The position numbers and the translations under genes were made by a program. Below the pieces are notes generated by a model. That model searched no databases. It saw nothing but the letters and a program-made list of their open reading frames with translations, and had not been told where the DNA came from. 64,000 nt of DNA from JAWXBT01 sp964523015. Its GTDB lineage: Bacteria > Bdellovibrionota_C > UBA2361 > J135. The stretch is from assembly GCA_964523015.1 (NCBI GenBank), contig CAZFXN010000003.1, forward strand, positions 1-64,000, read 5' to 3'. Below are positions 50,593 to 59,754 of the stretch, piece after piece. Numbering within the stretch: the stretch's first letter is position 1; every line of letters starts with the position of its first letter.

Positions 50593-51396
50593 ATGTCTAA
50601 AATAGCCTTAATAACTGGAGGATCCTCTGGGATAGGACTTTCATTAGCAAATCTATTACATGCCGATGGTTTTAAGCTCGTCCTCATTGCTCGTCGAGAA
50701 GATTTACTAAAAAAAATAGTAGATAGATTTAATTCTGAAAGACTCAATTCTGCAAAATACCTCGTGGCCGATCTTAGTTGCCTTCAAAGTCCTGATCGAA
50801 TGGGCATTAAAGACATAGAATCTTTTATCCAAAACAATGAAGTGCATCTTTTAGTTAACAATGCCGGATTTGGATCTTTTGGAAGATTTGAGTCTCTTGA
50901 TGTCGATCACGAAGAGAGAATGATAATTTTAAATTGCCTGGCCCCGATGAGACTTTCACATGCTGTAATTCCGCAGATGAGAATCCGGAGGGAAGGCTCT
51001 ATTGTTACTATCTCATCATTAGCTGGGTTTCAGCCTCTTTCATATATGGCTACTTACGGGGCAACGAAAGCTTTTGATCTATTTTTCGCTAGTGCACTCC
51101 ATCATGAACTCAAACATTTCGGAATTAATTCATTAGCCGTCTGTCCAGGCCCTGTTGATACAGAATTTGCAGGGGTTGCTAGAGTGCCGGGACAAGTAAC
51201 CGGTATGCAGAGAGACTCCGTTGATGCAGTAGCAAAAGAGATAATGAGCTGTATTAAATTAAGAAAGGAGATCTGTGTACCTGGATTTAAGGCTAAACTT
51301 TACCTGCCATTTTTAAAGCTACTCCCGCTTAGACTAAAAAATAAAATAGTGGAGCGGGCACTTCGTATGACCCTCAACGCAACAGGCAAAAAATAA
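50593..51396 (+). CDS. Short-chain dehydrogenase/reductase (SDR)
   Basis: A 267-residue oxidoreductase. The cofactor motif TGGSSGIG is at 8-15 (classical SDR TGxxxGIG), NNAG near 88-91, a catalytic Ser in TISSLAGF, and the YxxxK pair in YGATKAF. It probably uses NADPH, as the Arg-Arg after the second strand (ARRED) suggests. The C-terminal end is basic (RLKNKIVERAL). The substrate is unknown; relatives act on ketones and fatty acids. It stands alone on the plus strand and ends in a strong terminator. Confidence 0.88.
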   Translation: MSKIALITGGSSGIGLSLANLLHADGFKLVLIARREDLLKKIVDRFNSERLNSAKYLVADLSCLQSPDRMGIKDIESFIQNNEVHLLVNNAGFGSFGRFESLDVDHEERMIILNCLAPMRLSHAVIPQMRIRREGSIVTISSLAGFQPLSYMATYGATKAFDLFFASALHHELKHFGINSLAVCPGPVDTEFAGVARVPGQVTGMQRDSVDAVAKEIMSCIKLRKEICVPGFKAKLYLPFLKLLPLRLKNKIVERALRMTLNATGKK

Positions 51397-51413
51397 ACAC
51401 ACAGCACAAAATA

Positions 51414-51443
51414 AAAAAGGCGACCCTCTCGGATCGCCTTTTT
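51414..51443. terminator. Bidirectional rho-independent terminator
   Basis: Ten-base arms AAAAAGGCGA and TCGCCTTTTT around a ten-base loop, with A and T runs on opposite sides, so it works for the SDR gene on the plus strand and the H1-like gene on the minus strand. A second hairpin (arms 51447-51456 and 51466-51475, TAAGGTAATA/TATTACCTTA) lies right beside it. Confidence 0.85.
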
Positions 51444-51492
51444 CAATAAGGTAATAAGCTAAGCCTATTACCTTACTATACTACTAGTTCAA

Positions 51493-51891
51493 CTATTTCT
51501 TTCTTGAACTCTTTTTAGCAGTGCTTTTTTTAGCAGTGCTTTTATTTGTAGTTGTCTTTTTAGTAGACTTCTTCTTAGCAGCAGTATTTAAAGGGGCTTT
51601 GTTGTTCTTAGCTGCATTCTTATTCATCTTAGATCCTTTAGCCTTGTATGGCATATATTGATCAAGAACTGATTGGAATTCTTTTATGTTTCTAGCAGCT
51701 GGGGAGAACTCAACAGCTCTAGCAACACCTTTAACACGACGGCGACGAAGAATCTGATCTCTTGCATAACGCATGATCAGTGGCTTAAGAGTAGAATTAC
51801 TAACGCGAAGCTTATTTTGAAGCTCTCTAACAGTGAACCATGATCCAACACGCTTGGTTATCTCAGTATCAATTTTTGAACGTACAGTCAT
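51493..51891 (-). CDS. Histone H1-like DNA-binding protein
   Basis: A 132-residue basic protein. Residues 1-75 look like a winged-helix domain (DTEITKRVGSWFTVRELQNKLRVSNSTLKPLIMRYARDQILRRRRVKG). Residues 85-132 form a Lys/Ala/Thr/Ser-rich tail with repeated STAKK units (AAKKKSTKKTTTNKSTAKKSTAKK). This is the layout of bacterial H1-like proteins and of some nucleoid-associated proteins, so it probably binds DNA broadly. Low-complexity repeats in the tail make length variation likely. A strong terminator shared with the SDR gene lies downstream. Confidence 0.75.
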   Translation of the reverse strand: MTVRSKIDTEITKRVGSWFTVRELQNKLRVSNSTLKPLIMRYARDQILRRRRVKGVARAVEFSPAARNIKEFQSVLDQYMPYKAKGSKMNKNAAKNNKAPLNTAAKKKSTKKTTTNKSTAKKSTAKKSSRKK

Positions 51892-52152
51892 TTGTATTAC
51901 CTCATTAATTAATTAGATTTAGAGGCGAAAATGATTAAAATCAGCTTCGCTTTCTAAAATATCCCGGTCTAAAGTCTCCCGGGCTAAAATGTCACAGTCG
52001 GTTGCTACACCAACTTCTGTAACAACTTAGTCAATTGAAGATATACAAGAAATAAAACCAAGATGCAAGGTTGCGGTCACTTAGTTGAATAAAAACTACA
52101 CTACCTAGATGTACGAATGTACCTCTTCAGCAAACTCCCTACCTAACTGGTG

Positions 52153-52575
52153 CTACCTAACTGGTGGTATATTTGCTCTTACCCAGTCAATTATCTCAGT
52201 AGTCTTTGCACCTGGGGTAAAGATCTCTTTAACACCGATCTCTTTCAGTTTTGCAACATCATCTTTAGGGATAATGCCACCACCAAATAAGATTATGTCG
52301 TCAGCCTTTTCCTTCTTTAAAAGCTCGATAATTGCTGGGAAAAGTGTCATATGGGCGCCTGACAAGATACTTAAGCCAATTGCACCAACGTCCTCTTGAA
52401 GAGCACTTCTAACAATCATCTCAGGTGTCTGATGAAGTCCAGTATAGATAACCTCCATCCCAGCATCTCTTAGTGCACGAGCAATAACTTTTGCTCCTCG
52501 ATCATGACCATCTAGGCCAGGCTTGCCGATAAGAATACGGATCTTTTCATTTGAATTTTGTGCTGGTGCATTCAT
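52153..52575 (-). CDS. Methylmalonyl-CoA mutase, cobalamin-binding subunit
   Basis: A 140-residue B12-binding protein: GKPGLDGHDRGAKVIARALRDAGMEVIYTGLHQTPEMIV holds the DxHxxG cobalamin motif whose His ligates cobalt, followed by LSILSGAH and LFGGGIIPKDD. This corresponds to the C-terminal domain of methylmalonyl-CoA mutase encoded as a separate gene. It is 78 bases downstream of the catalytic subunit gene on the same strand. Together they interconvert (R)-methylmalonyl-CoA and succinyl-CoA, using adenosylcobalamin. Confidence 0.93.
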   Translation of the reverse strand: MNAPAQNSNEKIRILIGKPGLDGHDRGAKVIARALRDAGMEVIYTGLHQTPEMIVRSALQEDVGAIGLSILSGAHMTLFPAIIELLKKEKADDIILFGGGIIPKDDVAKLKEIGVKEIFTPGAKTTEIIDWVRANIPPVR

Positions 52576-52653
52576 AATTACTCTTTACTCTCTAGATCAT
52601 CTAAAAATGTTCATTTTAAAACTGTATTTCTAAAGCGGCAGTTAAATCATCAG

Positions 52654-54324
52654 CTAAATCATTCCTGGATCGGTGTAAACTCCGTATACCTCACGGTAAA
52701 TATCGGATACCTCACCTAATGTGATCCCTACATCAGCTCCTAAAATAAGGTCCGGCATAACATTTCTATTCTCTTTGCAAGCAGTCCTAACTGCATTAAG
52801 TGATGCTTCAACCTTTGTTTTGTTCCTAGCAGCTTTAAAATTTACAGTATGCTGGATCTGCTTCTGCTCAGCTTGATGATCAACCTGAAGGAGTGGAATA
52901 GGGATCTCATCATTTTCATCTTTATAAGTGTTCACTCCAACAATTCCGTACTCACTCTCATCAAAACGTCTTTGAAATTGATAGGCTGCTTCAGCTATCT
53001 CTTTTTGAGGGTATCCAAGCTCTACCGCCTTTAACATGCCACCCATGGCATCAATTTTATTGATATAGTCGAGCGCTTCTGCCTCTATCTCATCAGTCAG
53101 CTGCTCAACATGATAAGATCCTCCAAGTGGATCAATAGTATTAGTTACCCCTGTTTCCTCAGCGATAATCTGCTGAGTCCTTAGAGCAACCTTCGCAGCC
53201 GCCTCCGTTGGAAGGGCCAGAGTTTCGTCCATCGAGTTGGTATGAAGAGATTGAACTCCACCTAATACAGCGGCTAAAGCTTGCATTGCTACTCTAGCAA
53301 CATTATTGACAGGCTGTTGAGCTGTTAGACTTACTCCGGCAGTCTGGGCATGAGTTCTCAGCATGAGGGATTTTGGATTTTTAGCTCCAAACCGATCTCT
53401 CATTACTTTAGACCAGATCCGTCTAGCTGCCCTAAACTTTGCAATCTCTTCAAAAAAGTCGTTATGAACATCGAAAAAGAAAGAGAGTCTTGGAGCAAAA
53501 TCATCAACCTTCATCCCCCTCTCTACACAATGCTCAACGTATCCGATCCCATCAGCTAAGGTAAAAGCCAACTCCTGAACGGCTGTCGAGCCTGCCTCTC
53601 TAATATGGTAGCCACTGATACTAATTCCATTAAATCTCGGTGCTTCTTTACTACAAAACTCAACGATATCGCAGGCTAATTTCACTGACGGCGCAGGTGG
53701 GCAGATCCATTCTTTCTGAGCGATAAATTCCTTAAACATATCGTTTTGGATCGTTCCTCCGATCTTATCAAACGAAATGCCCTGTCTCTTCGCTAAAGCA
53801 AAGTAAAAAGCCATGACAATAGTGGCAGAACAATTAATTGTCATTGAGGTTGTAACTTGATCAAGTGGAATTCCGGCAAACAGCCGATCCATATCATCAA
53901 TTGTAGAGACACTTACACCCTCTCGTCCGACCTCTCCTAACGATTTTGGATGGTCAGGATCGTACCCCATTAAGGATGGCATATCGAAAGCTGTGGATAA
54001 TCCTGTCTGGCCATGCTCAAGAAGGTACTTAAACCGTCTATTTGTATCTTCAGGAGAGCCAAAACCGGAGAACTGCCGCATTGTCCAAAGACGGCCACGA
54101 TACATCGTTGGCTGGACACCTCGCGTATATGGATATTCTCCTGGATTCCCTAGTTTCTCTTCATAGTTAAAATCTGAAAGGTCCTCTGGGGTAGCAAGTG
54201 GGGACTGATCTCTAAAACTTATCGACTCAAATCTATTCTTTCTCTCTTTTTGAGTGCGATACTGATCTTTAAGCCAGATATCTTTCTTAGTTGGGTTAGC
54301 TTTTTTAGGTATTGTTTTTGTCAT
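52654..54324 (-). CDS. Methylmalonyl-CoA mutase, catalytic subunit
   Basis: A 556-residue TIM-barrel subunit. Typical features are YTRGVQPTMYRGRLWTMRQFSGF, GLSTAFDMPSLMGYDPDHP, SMTINCSATIVMAFYFALA, NDMFKEFIAQ and the C-terminal TQQIIAEETGVTNTIDPLGGSYHVEQLTDEIE. It lacks the B12 domain, which is on the next gene. It forms the active enzyme with that subunit for propionate, odd-chain fatty acid or branched amino-acid breakdown. The neighbouring acyl-CoA dehydrogenase, enoyl-CoA hydratase and PduO-type gene support this. ICM/HCM-type mutases have a similar split, so the exact substrate should be regarded as likely rather than sure. Confidence 0.93.
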   Translation of the reverse strand: MTKTIPKKANPTKKDIWLKDQYRTQKERKNRFESISFRDQSPLATPEDLSDFNYEEKLGNPGEYPYTRGVQPTMYRGRLWTMRQFSGFGSPEDTNRRFKYLLEHGQTGLSTAFDMPSLMGYDPDHPKSLGEVGREGVSVSTIDDMDRLFAGIPLDQVTTSMTINCSATIVMAFYFALAKRQGISFDKIGGTIQNDMFKEFIAQKEWICPPAPSVKLACDIVEFCSKEAPRFNGISISGYHIREAGSTAVQELAFTLADGIGYVEHCVERGMKVDDFAPRLSFFFDVHNDFFEEIAKFRAARRIWSKVMRDRFGAKNPKSLMLRTHAQTAGVSLTAQQPVNNVARVAMQALAAVLGGVQSLHTNSMDETLALPTEAAAKVALRTQQIIAEETGVTNTIDPLGGSYHVEQLTDEIEAEALDYINKIDAMGGMLKAVELGYPQKEIAEAAYQFQRRFDESEYGIVGVNTYKDENDEIPIPLLQVDHQAEQKQIQHTVNFKAARNKTKVEASLNAVRTACKENRNVMPDLILGADVGITLGEVSDIYREVYGVYTDPGMI

Positions 54325-54366
54325 ATCTTTTAAATTGAATTCTGACTAATAGCGCAGCGAGACAGA

Positions 54367-55527
54367 CTACTCTTTAAGTAAAGCACCTGCAACAACTTGC
54401 CGTTGGATTTCACTTGTTCCCTCATATATTTCAGTAATCTTAGCGTCACGCATATGTCTCTCGGCTGGATAATCCTTTACAAATCCGTAACCACCATGGA
54501 TCTGCACCCCTTTTGTTCCGCACATATTAGCAACCTCGGATGCGTATAATTTAGCCATCGCGGCCTGTCTAATGTATGACTTTTTTTGATCTTTTAACTT
54601 CGCTGCTCCAAGGGTTAGATACCTTGCCGAATCTATCCCGATTAACATATCAGCCAAGTAGTTCTGAATTGATTGATGCTCACAGATAACCTTTCCAAAA
54701 GCCTTCCTTTCTTTAGCATAGGCAAGAGCATCTCTGAGAGCAGCGCGACCTATCCCTACTGCTTGAGCTCCTATACCAACTCTGCCACCATTAAGGGTGT
54801 TCATCGCCACACGGAAACCACCTAGCTCCTCTCCTAAAAGATTTTCCTTTGTAAGCTCTAAGTTATCATAAGTAAGGCCACAGGTTGGCGATCCGCAGAT
54901 TCCCAATTTGTTCTCCTTTTTACCGCGCGACATCGCAGGGGTATCCATATCATGAACAAACGCAGTTACTCCACGATACCCTTTGCTAGGATCTTGCATT
55001 GCAAACAAAACACATACGTCTGCTACTGGGCCGTTGGTAATCCAGTTCTTAGCACCATTAATAATATATTTATCCCCTACCTTTTTAACCATGCAGGTCA
55101 AATTCGCAGCATCGCTCCCTGTGCCTGGCTCAGAGAGAGCAAAGCATCCAACTGATTTTCCAGTAGCAAGTCGGGTTAGATAATTTTTCTTTTGCTCCTC
55201 TGTTCCAAACTCTAAGATCGGAGAGATACAAAGTGAATTATGGGCACTAACTATTACAGAGGTTGAGGCGCAGGCTGCTGCTAATTCTTCGATAATCAAA
55301 CAGTAGGCCATCATTGACATCCCTGATCCACCGTATTGTTCAGGCACACAGACCCCCATAAATCCAAGATCGCCCATCTTAGGAATCAGTTCACTTGGGT
55401 AGTAATGTTCTTGATCTATCTTTTCTGCTAACGGTAGAACTTCCTGAGTAGCAAAATCCCTAGCAGCCTCCTGCACCATCCGTTCTTCTTCGGTAAGCTC
55501 AAAGTCAAAACCATCTATCCAAGACAT
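54367..55527 (-). CDS. Acyl-CoA dehydrogenase (short/medium chain)
   Basis: A 386-residue FAD enzyme of beta-oxidation. Family marks are CFALSEPGTGSDAANLTCMVKKVGDKYIINGAKNWITNG (FAD and substrate) and the C-terminal KITEIYEGTSEIQRQVVAGALL, where the Glu of YEGT is the catalytic base. It resembles butyryl-CoA type dehydrogenases in length and ends. It is 42 bases upstream of the mutase gene and 24 bases downstream of the hydratase gene, on one strand; the set forms one catabolic operon. Confidence 0.93.
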   Translation of the reverse strand: MSWIDGFDFELTEEERMVQEAARDFATQEVLPLAEKIDQEHYYPSELIPKMGDLGFMGVCVPEQYGGSGMSMMAYCLIIEELAAACASTSVIVSAHNSLCISPILEFGTEEQKKNYLTRLATGKSVGCFALSEPGTGSDAANLTCMVKKVGDKYIINGAKNWITNGPVADVCVLFAMQDPSKGYRGVTAFVHDMDTPAMSRGKKENKLGICGSPTCGLTYDNLELTKENLLGEELGGFRVAMNTLNGGRVGIGAQAVGIGRAALRDALAYAKERKAFGKVICEHQSIQNYLADMLIGIDSARYLTLGAAKLKDQKKSYIRQAAMAKLYASEVANMCGTKGVQIHGGYGFVKDYPAERHMRDAKITEIYEGTSEIQRQVVAGALLKE

Positions 55528-55551
55528 GGAAACTCCATAAGAAATCTTAAA

Positions 55552-56334
55552 CTATCTACCTGTGAATTTAGCTTTACGCTTCTGCATAAAGGCAAGCATG
55601 CCCTCTTCTCGATCTACCGTTTCAAATGTTCTAAGAAAGGCTTCGACCTCTTGTTGAAGTCCTGAGAGAAGGATCTGCTCCTGGGATCTTCTTAATAACC
55701 CCTTTGCTTCTCGTACTGCAATAGGCCCTTTACTGGCAATCGTTTGGGCCATCTTCCAGGCAGTTTCCTGTAATGATCCTTCTGCCGCAACCACATCGGC
55801 TAGTCCAATTGATTTTGCTTCGGCTGCGTCAATAATATCACCGGTTAAAACTAATCTTCTTGCTGCTCCTATGCCACATCGATGAATTAATCTCTGCGTT
55901 CCTCCAAAGCCAGGGATAATTCCTAAATTAACTTCAGGAGCTCCAAATTTCGCACTCTGTGATGCTAAGATAATATCACAAGCTAAGGCTAACTCTAATC
56001 CACCACCAAGAGCATATCCATTAACTGCTGCCAGAACTGGGAACGGCGCAGTCTCTATTGCTCGCATAGCCCGTTGTCCTAATTCTATGTAATCCGCAGC
56101 GGCTCTCTTTCCAAGTTGTTGTAATAAAGGAATGTCAGCACCAGCAACAAAAGCTTTCTCACCAGCACCAGTGATTACTACTGCCTTAATAGAATATTCT
56201 TTCTTAAGTTTATCAAAGGTTAAGATGATACTTGATAGGACATCTATATTAAGAGCATTCAGATTATCGGGCCGATTAACTATAAGCTCAGCAATATCGC
56301 CATCAATTCTAGTTGAGAGTACCTCTTCATTCAT
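55552..56334 (-). CDS. Enoyl-CoA hydratase/isomerase family protein
   Basis: A 260-residue crotonase-fold enzyme that hydrates trans-2-enoyl-CoA. Oxyanion-hole segments VAGADIPLLQ and AAVNGYALGGGLELALACDIILAS, then FGAPEVNLGIIPGFGGTQRL with a catalytic Glu, are present. The length is normal. It starts the operon that continues with acyl-CoA dehydrogenase and methylmalonyl-CoA mutase. The substrate could also be a branched-chain acyl-CoA. Confidence 0.9.
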   Translation of the reverse strand: MNEEVLSTRIDGDIAELIVNRPDNLNALNIDVLSSIILTFDKLKKEYSIKAVVITGAGEKAFVAGADIPLLQQLGKRAAADYIELGQRAMRAIETAPFPVLAAVNGYALGGGLELALACDIILASQSAKFGAPEVNLGIIPGFGGTQRLIHRCGIGAARRLVLTGDIIDAAEAKSIGLADVVAAEGSLQETAWKMAQTIASKGPIAVREAKGLLRRSQEQILLSGLQQEVEAFLRTFETVDREEGMLAFMQKRKAKFTGR

Positions 56335-56388
56335 AACAACTCCGTAAGATTATCATAGTTACTTTTATACTGATCTTTATCCTGATCT

Positions 56389-56739
56389 TTATCCGGGTGG
56401 CCACTCCATTTCTCGCCCACCTAAGATATGAACGTGAAGATGATCAACTGCCTGGCCAGCATCTTTTCCATCATTAACTACCAGCCGATACCCACTCTTA
56501 TCAATTCCCTCTTTAGTTGCAAGTTCAGCAGCCACTAAAAGCAGCTCTCCTAAAAGCTCTTTATCCTCTGGCCTTGCAGAACTAACGCCTGAAATAACTT
56601 TTTTGGGGATCACTAATATATGAACAGGTGCCTTTGGATAGATATCTCTAAAAGCAAGCACTTTATCACTTTCATATACAATGGTTGCTGGAATTTCTTT
56701 TCGGATGATCTTTGAAAAAATCGTCTCTTCAACTGTCAT
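56389..56739 (-). CDS. HIT-family nucleotide hydrolase
   Basis: A 116-residue histidine-triad protein: the active site HLHVHIL (HxHxH) is near the C-terminus, the N-terminus has IFSKIIRKEIPATIVYESDKVLAF, and DIYPKAPVHILVIPK is the family signature. It is of the HinT type, hydrolysing AMP-lysine-like or aminoacyl adenylates. GGAGG precedes the ATG at a good distance. It lies 55 bases upstream of the hydratase operon on the same strand. Confidence 0.9.
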   Translation of the reverse strand: MTVEETIFSKIIRKEIPATIVYESDKVLAFRDIYPKAPVHILVIPKKVISGVSSARPEDKELLGELLLVAAELATKEGIDKSGYRLVVNDGKDAGQAVDHLHVHILGGREMEWPPG

Positions 56740-56807
56740 ATTAACCTCCCTCTTTATAAAAACAGAACAGGGAGGACTATATTATATTTTTCTCAATATA
56801 GGGATAG

Positions 56808-58331
56808 CTAAGTAGCAGCTGGAAACAAGATCTCTACCTTTGTTCCTTCACCTGAAGAGCTCTGAAGGCTAATATCTCCGCCTAGCATCTTTACAAGATT
56901 ATATACATTCCAAAGACCCAAACCGTTACCAACGGTACTAATACCGTTTACATGATCCATATGTTTAGTACTAAAAAATGGCTCGTGCACTCTTCTTAGA
57001 ACCTCTTCTGTCATGCCGCATCCATTGTCAACTATCTCAAGTGCCACCTTTGCTGAAGTAGGCATATGTTTTGCCTCTACAGAGATCGTTCCCTCTTCAG
57101 AGATTGATTCAATAGAATTTTTTATAATACTAGTAATAATATCGATTACATTTTGTGTATCGGCCGAAATAACTGGTAATGTTTTTGGTAAATTTAAATA
57201 AAAATTTATCCTCTCTCCTACTAGCTGTCTTTGAACATCAACTATCGATGTCAGCAATTGACTCAAATCCTCCTTTGTAGTGCGCCGCTTTCTAGCGTCT
57301 TGCGAAGTCAAGCAGGACATCTTCTTAGTCAACTGCTCTCCCTGATGTAGGGCGTGATCCAAAACCTTGAAGCATCGATCAACCACCGGCACATCCCGAG
57401 CATATTTCTTTAAGACATCAGTTGAACCTTTTACTGCACCAAGTATATTATTAAAGTTGTGGGCAACTCCTGTTGCAAAGACACTGACAGTTTTTAACTT
57501 TATCTGTTCTGTCATCTTCCGTTCAAGGTTTCGAAGATGGCTAATGTCTCTAAATAACCACAATCTCAATCCGGAACCAGCACCATCATTCGCTACCGGC
57601 CTAGAAACTATGCGGATGATTCTCTGTGACTCAATACCTCGCTTAAACTCCATCTCTTTATTAATAAAGTGGGTGGAATCCTCTCTTATCTTTTCAACTA
57701 ACTGTTTAAGATCTTCCTCCAGCATTCCTGCAAAAAGAACCTTAGGCAGTTCTGCCATTAAGCTAGGAATCCTCTCATCACAGAAGCTGCAAAATTCCTG
57801 ATTTGTATAGACAATGGCTCCTGATTTATCTACGACTGCTAATCCTTCAGGTAAAACATCCCCTACTGCACGTTGCACTGAAACTGATCTTTCTAAACTC
57901 TCGCGGTCTAAATTTAATCGTCTATAAAGATTTGAAAATGCAAGTTGATTCTGTATCCGTGCTCTTAAAATTCGAGGATCTATTGGCTTTGATATAAAAT
58001 CATTAGCCCCTGCTTTTAATGCTGCCTCTAAGTTTTCCCCTTCCGTATTTCCAGTCACCATTACTATAGGTAAATCTTCTTTAGAATATTTTTGTCGCAC
58101 TAATTTACAGACTTCAATTCCATCGATATCAGGCATGGAGATATCAAGGATAACTAAGAGAGGATCTTCTTTATCACATTTTTCAACACACTGCTTTCCA
58201 CCTTCAGCTTCGATTACTTCATAACTCCAGCCCTCGAGCATAGATCTAACCATCCTTCTATCTAAAGGATTGTCATCGACCACAAGAACTGGCGATGCAC
58301 TTGTCACATGACGAGCTTTTACCTTAGACAT
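56808..58331 (-). CDS. Receiver-PAS-histidine kinase
   Basis: About 507 residues. A receiver domain comes first (VLVVDDNPLDRRMV, phospho-Asp in LVILDISMPD, Lys in FISKPID), then a short coiled coil, a PAS-like domain (about 155-275), and a kinase core with phospho-His in AHNFNNILGAVKG, N box IIKNSIESI, G1 IVDNGCGMT, and G2 GNGLGLWNVY. All motifs are intact. No membrane segment is seen, so it is cytoplasmic. ATG 58331 is taken; a TTG two codons earlier is possible. It ends 69 bases before the HIT gene on the same strand. Confidence 0.9.
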   Translation of the reverse strand: MSKVKARHVTSASPVLVVDDNPLDRRMVRSMLEGWSYEVIEAEGGKQCVEKCDKEDPLLVILDISMPDIDGIEVCKLVRQKYSKEDLPIVMVTGNTEGENLEAALKAGANDFISKPIDPRILRARIQNQLAFSNLYRRLNLDRESLERSVSVQRAVGDVLPEGLAVVDKSGAIVYTNQEFCSFCDERIPSLMAELPKVLFAGMLEEDLKQLVEKIREDSTHFINKEMEFKRGIESQRIIRIVSRPVANDGAGSGLRLWLFRDISHLRNLERKMTEQIKLKTVSVFATGVAHNFNNILGAVKGSTDVLKKYARDVPVVDRCFKVLDHALHQGEQLTKKMSCLTSQDARKRRTTKEDLSQLLTSIVDVQRQLVGERINFYLNLPKTLPVISADTQNVIDIITSIIKNSIESISEEGTISVEAKHMPTSAKVALEIVDNGCGMTEEVLRRVHEPFFSTKHMDHVNGISTVGNGLGLWNVYNLVKMLGGDISLQSSSGEGTKVEILFPAAT

Positions 58332-58479
58332 TAGCAATGACTCATTAAGTTATTCTGAAATCGAACATTAATTTCCCTCTAGAGTATCGGCAGATTCAGA
58401 TAATAAATTTAAATGGATCATTTATTGCTTATATCAACTTGCCTGTTTTCGGACTTTTAACATAACTTAATAATATTAA

Positions 58480-59049
58480 GTGGTTACTTTGGCCGATCTA
58501 TTTCAAAACACTGACTTACTGAACATTTCTGAACGAACCTTGAACAATGCTCCGCAGATTGCTTCACAGGTAATTCCAGAATCTGGCCTTTTAATGTCTT
58601 ACATGAAGAAGTTTGAGAACACCTTAACTCATCGTGGGTTATTGCCTGCACTTCATACTAACACCTTTAATCCGATCTGGTTTCTAGCAGAGATGGAGCA
58701 GAACATTTATTTATGGAGGAAAGGTTTATCCATAGATAATTTAAATGATTATTATTTTTGGCTCGATCCAAAGATACTGATCTCAAAAAGACTTACCCAA
58801 TTAGAGAATAAAGACATAACAAATCCGTTTCTAAATCCGCTTTGGGGATCTGGTACTACAAATGATGAGATTACTGGCCAGGAGCAGCGATACTTGGAAA
58901 GATTTCTTGAGCTATATAAACATGCAGAAATTCACTTAGGCGCAATTAGCTTAATTCAATTACTTTTAACTGCGGTTGATAATACTGATTCTGTTTTTAG
59001 ATTAAATAAGCCGCTAGTAATTTTACCAGCTTATTTTAAGCAACACTAA
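58480..59049 (+). CDS. Unknown 189-residue protein
   Basis: I do not recognise this soluble, helical protein, which has neither signal peptide nor TM segments. WLDPKILISKRLTQLENKDI and ITGQEQRYLERFLELYKHAEIHLGAISLIQLLLT are long helices. The start is a GTG without a ribosome-binding site, so translation could begin at a later codon. It is divergent from the sensor kinase gene and converges on 59055-59615 with a five-base gap. Confidence 0.5.
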   Translation: MVTLADLFQNTDLLNISERTLNNAPQIASQVIPESGLLMSYMKKFENTLTHRGLLPALHTNTFNPIWFLAEMEQNIYLWRKGLSIDNLNDYYFWLDPKILISKRLTQLENKDITNPFLNPLWGSGTTNDEITGQEQRYLERFLELYKHAEIHLGAISLIQLLLTAVDNTDSVFRLNKPLVILPAYFKQH

Positions 59050-59054
59050 AAAAG

Positions 59055-59615
59055 TTAAAACTCTTTAAGCCAATTTTCCTCACCAGACTCGGCGACCTTG
59101 CCGCTACTTTTTCGAGTGCCACCTTTTTGCTTATTCTGAAGACGCTCTAATTTAGCCTTATCCTTTTCAATCTTTTTAGATCTATCTTCGTGCCAGGCTG
59201 GTCTAGATCGGTAAGGGATCCTACCTAATAGTTTACTCTCACATTTAAGACCGACCTCAGCTTTTTTTAGCTTAGCGCAGTCTTTATCCGGAGCCACTTT
59301 TTTGCCAGCTTTGTTCCGTTTATGGGGACATCCTACTACTGCTCGAGGAAGTTCTTTCTCAATACAAAACTCGATCTCAGCTTTTACACGACTAAACAAT
59401 TTATCCTGCTCTGCACTCTCCTGCCTCTCTTTGGCTGTACGGGAGTCCGGCAATATCTTTTCTAAAAATCCGCCACTTCTACCAGGAGCTGATGATTTAG
59501 ATGAGGGAGGGGTATCATCTGCAAATATAAATATCTCGCTATCTTGGAAGAGCATTTGGCCAAGACCGACTAAGATCAGCACTATCAATATTATGCGTCC
59601 GGCAGAGTGTTTCAT
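59055..59615 (-). CDS. Unknown secreted or membrane-anchored basic protein
   Basis: A 186-residue protein with an N-terminal signal or anchor helix (GRIILIVLILVGLGQMLF), a Ser/Pro-rich linker, and a charged second half with four cysteines (EFCIEKEL... VVGCPHKRNK... KDCAKLK... LKCESKLLG) that could form two disulfides in the periplasm. The end is Lys/Glu/Gly-rich. Not recognised. A terminator upstream separates it from the porin gene. Confidence 0.55.
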   Translation of the reverse strand: MKHSAGRIILIVLILVGLGQMLFQDSEIFIFADDTPPSSKSSAPGRSGGFLEKILPDSRTAKERQESAEQDKLFSRVKAEIEFCIEKELPRAVVGCPHKRNKAGKKVAPDKDCAKLKKAEVGLKCESKLLGRIPYRSRPAWHEDRSKKIEKDKAKLERLQNKQKGGTRKSSGKVAESGEENWLKEF

Positions 59616-59660
59616 AATTATTGAGAGATATTACTTGGTTTTTCATCCCTAAACAAACGC

Positions 59661-59688
59661 TTATTTGGCTTGGGGCGCTGCCAAATAA
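59661..59688. repeat. Hairpin next to the porin terminator
   Basis: Perfect nine-base arms TTATTTGGC and GCCAAATAA around a ten-base loop, three bases from the terminator stem of the porin gene. It lies downstream of the porin gene in the direction of transcription and may stabilise its mRNA end. Confidence 0.6.
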
Positions 59689-59690
59689 AA

Positions 59691-59714
59691 AGGGCACCTC
59701 TTTCGAAGTGCCCT
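59691..59714 (-). terminator. Rho-independent terminator of the porin gene
   Basis: On the minus strand a ten-base stem (AGGGCACTTC with GAGGTGCCCT, one wobble pair) closes a GAAA tetraloop and is followed by TTTTTATTT. It is 40 bases after the porin stop and fits a strong, highly expressed transcript. Confidence 0.85.
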
Positions 59715-59754
59715 CTCGGATTGCATCAATTAGATGCCGACTACATCCGATTCA

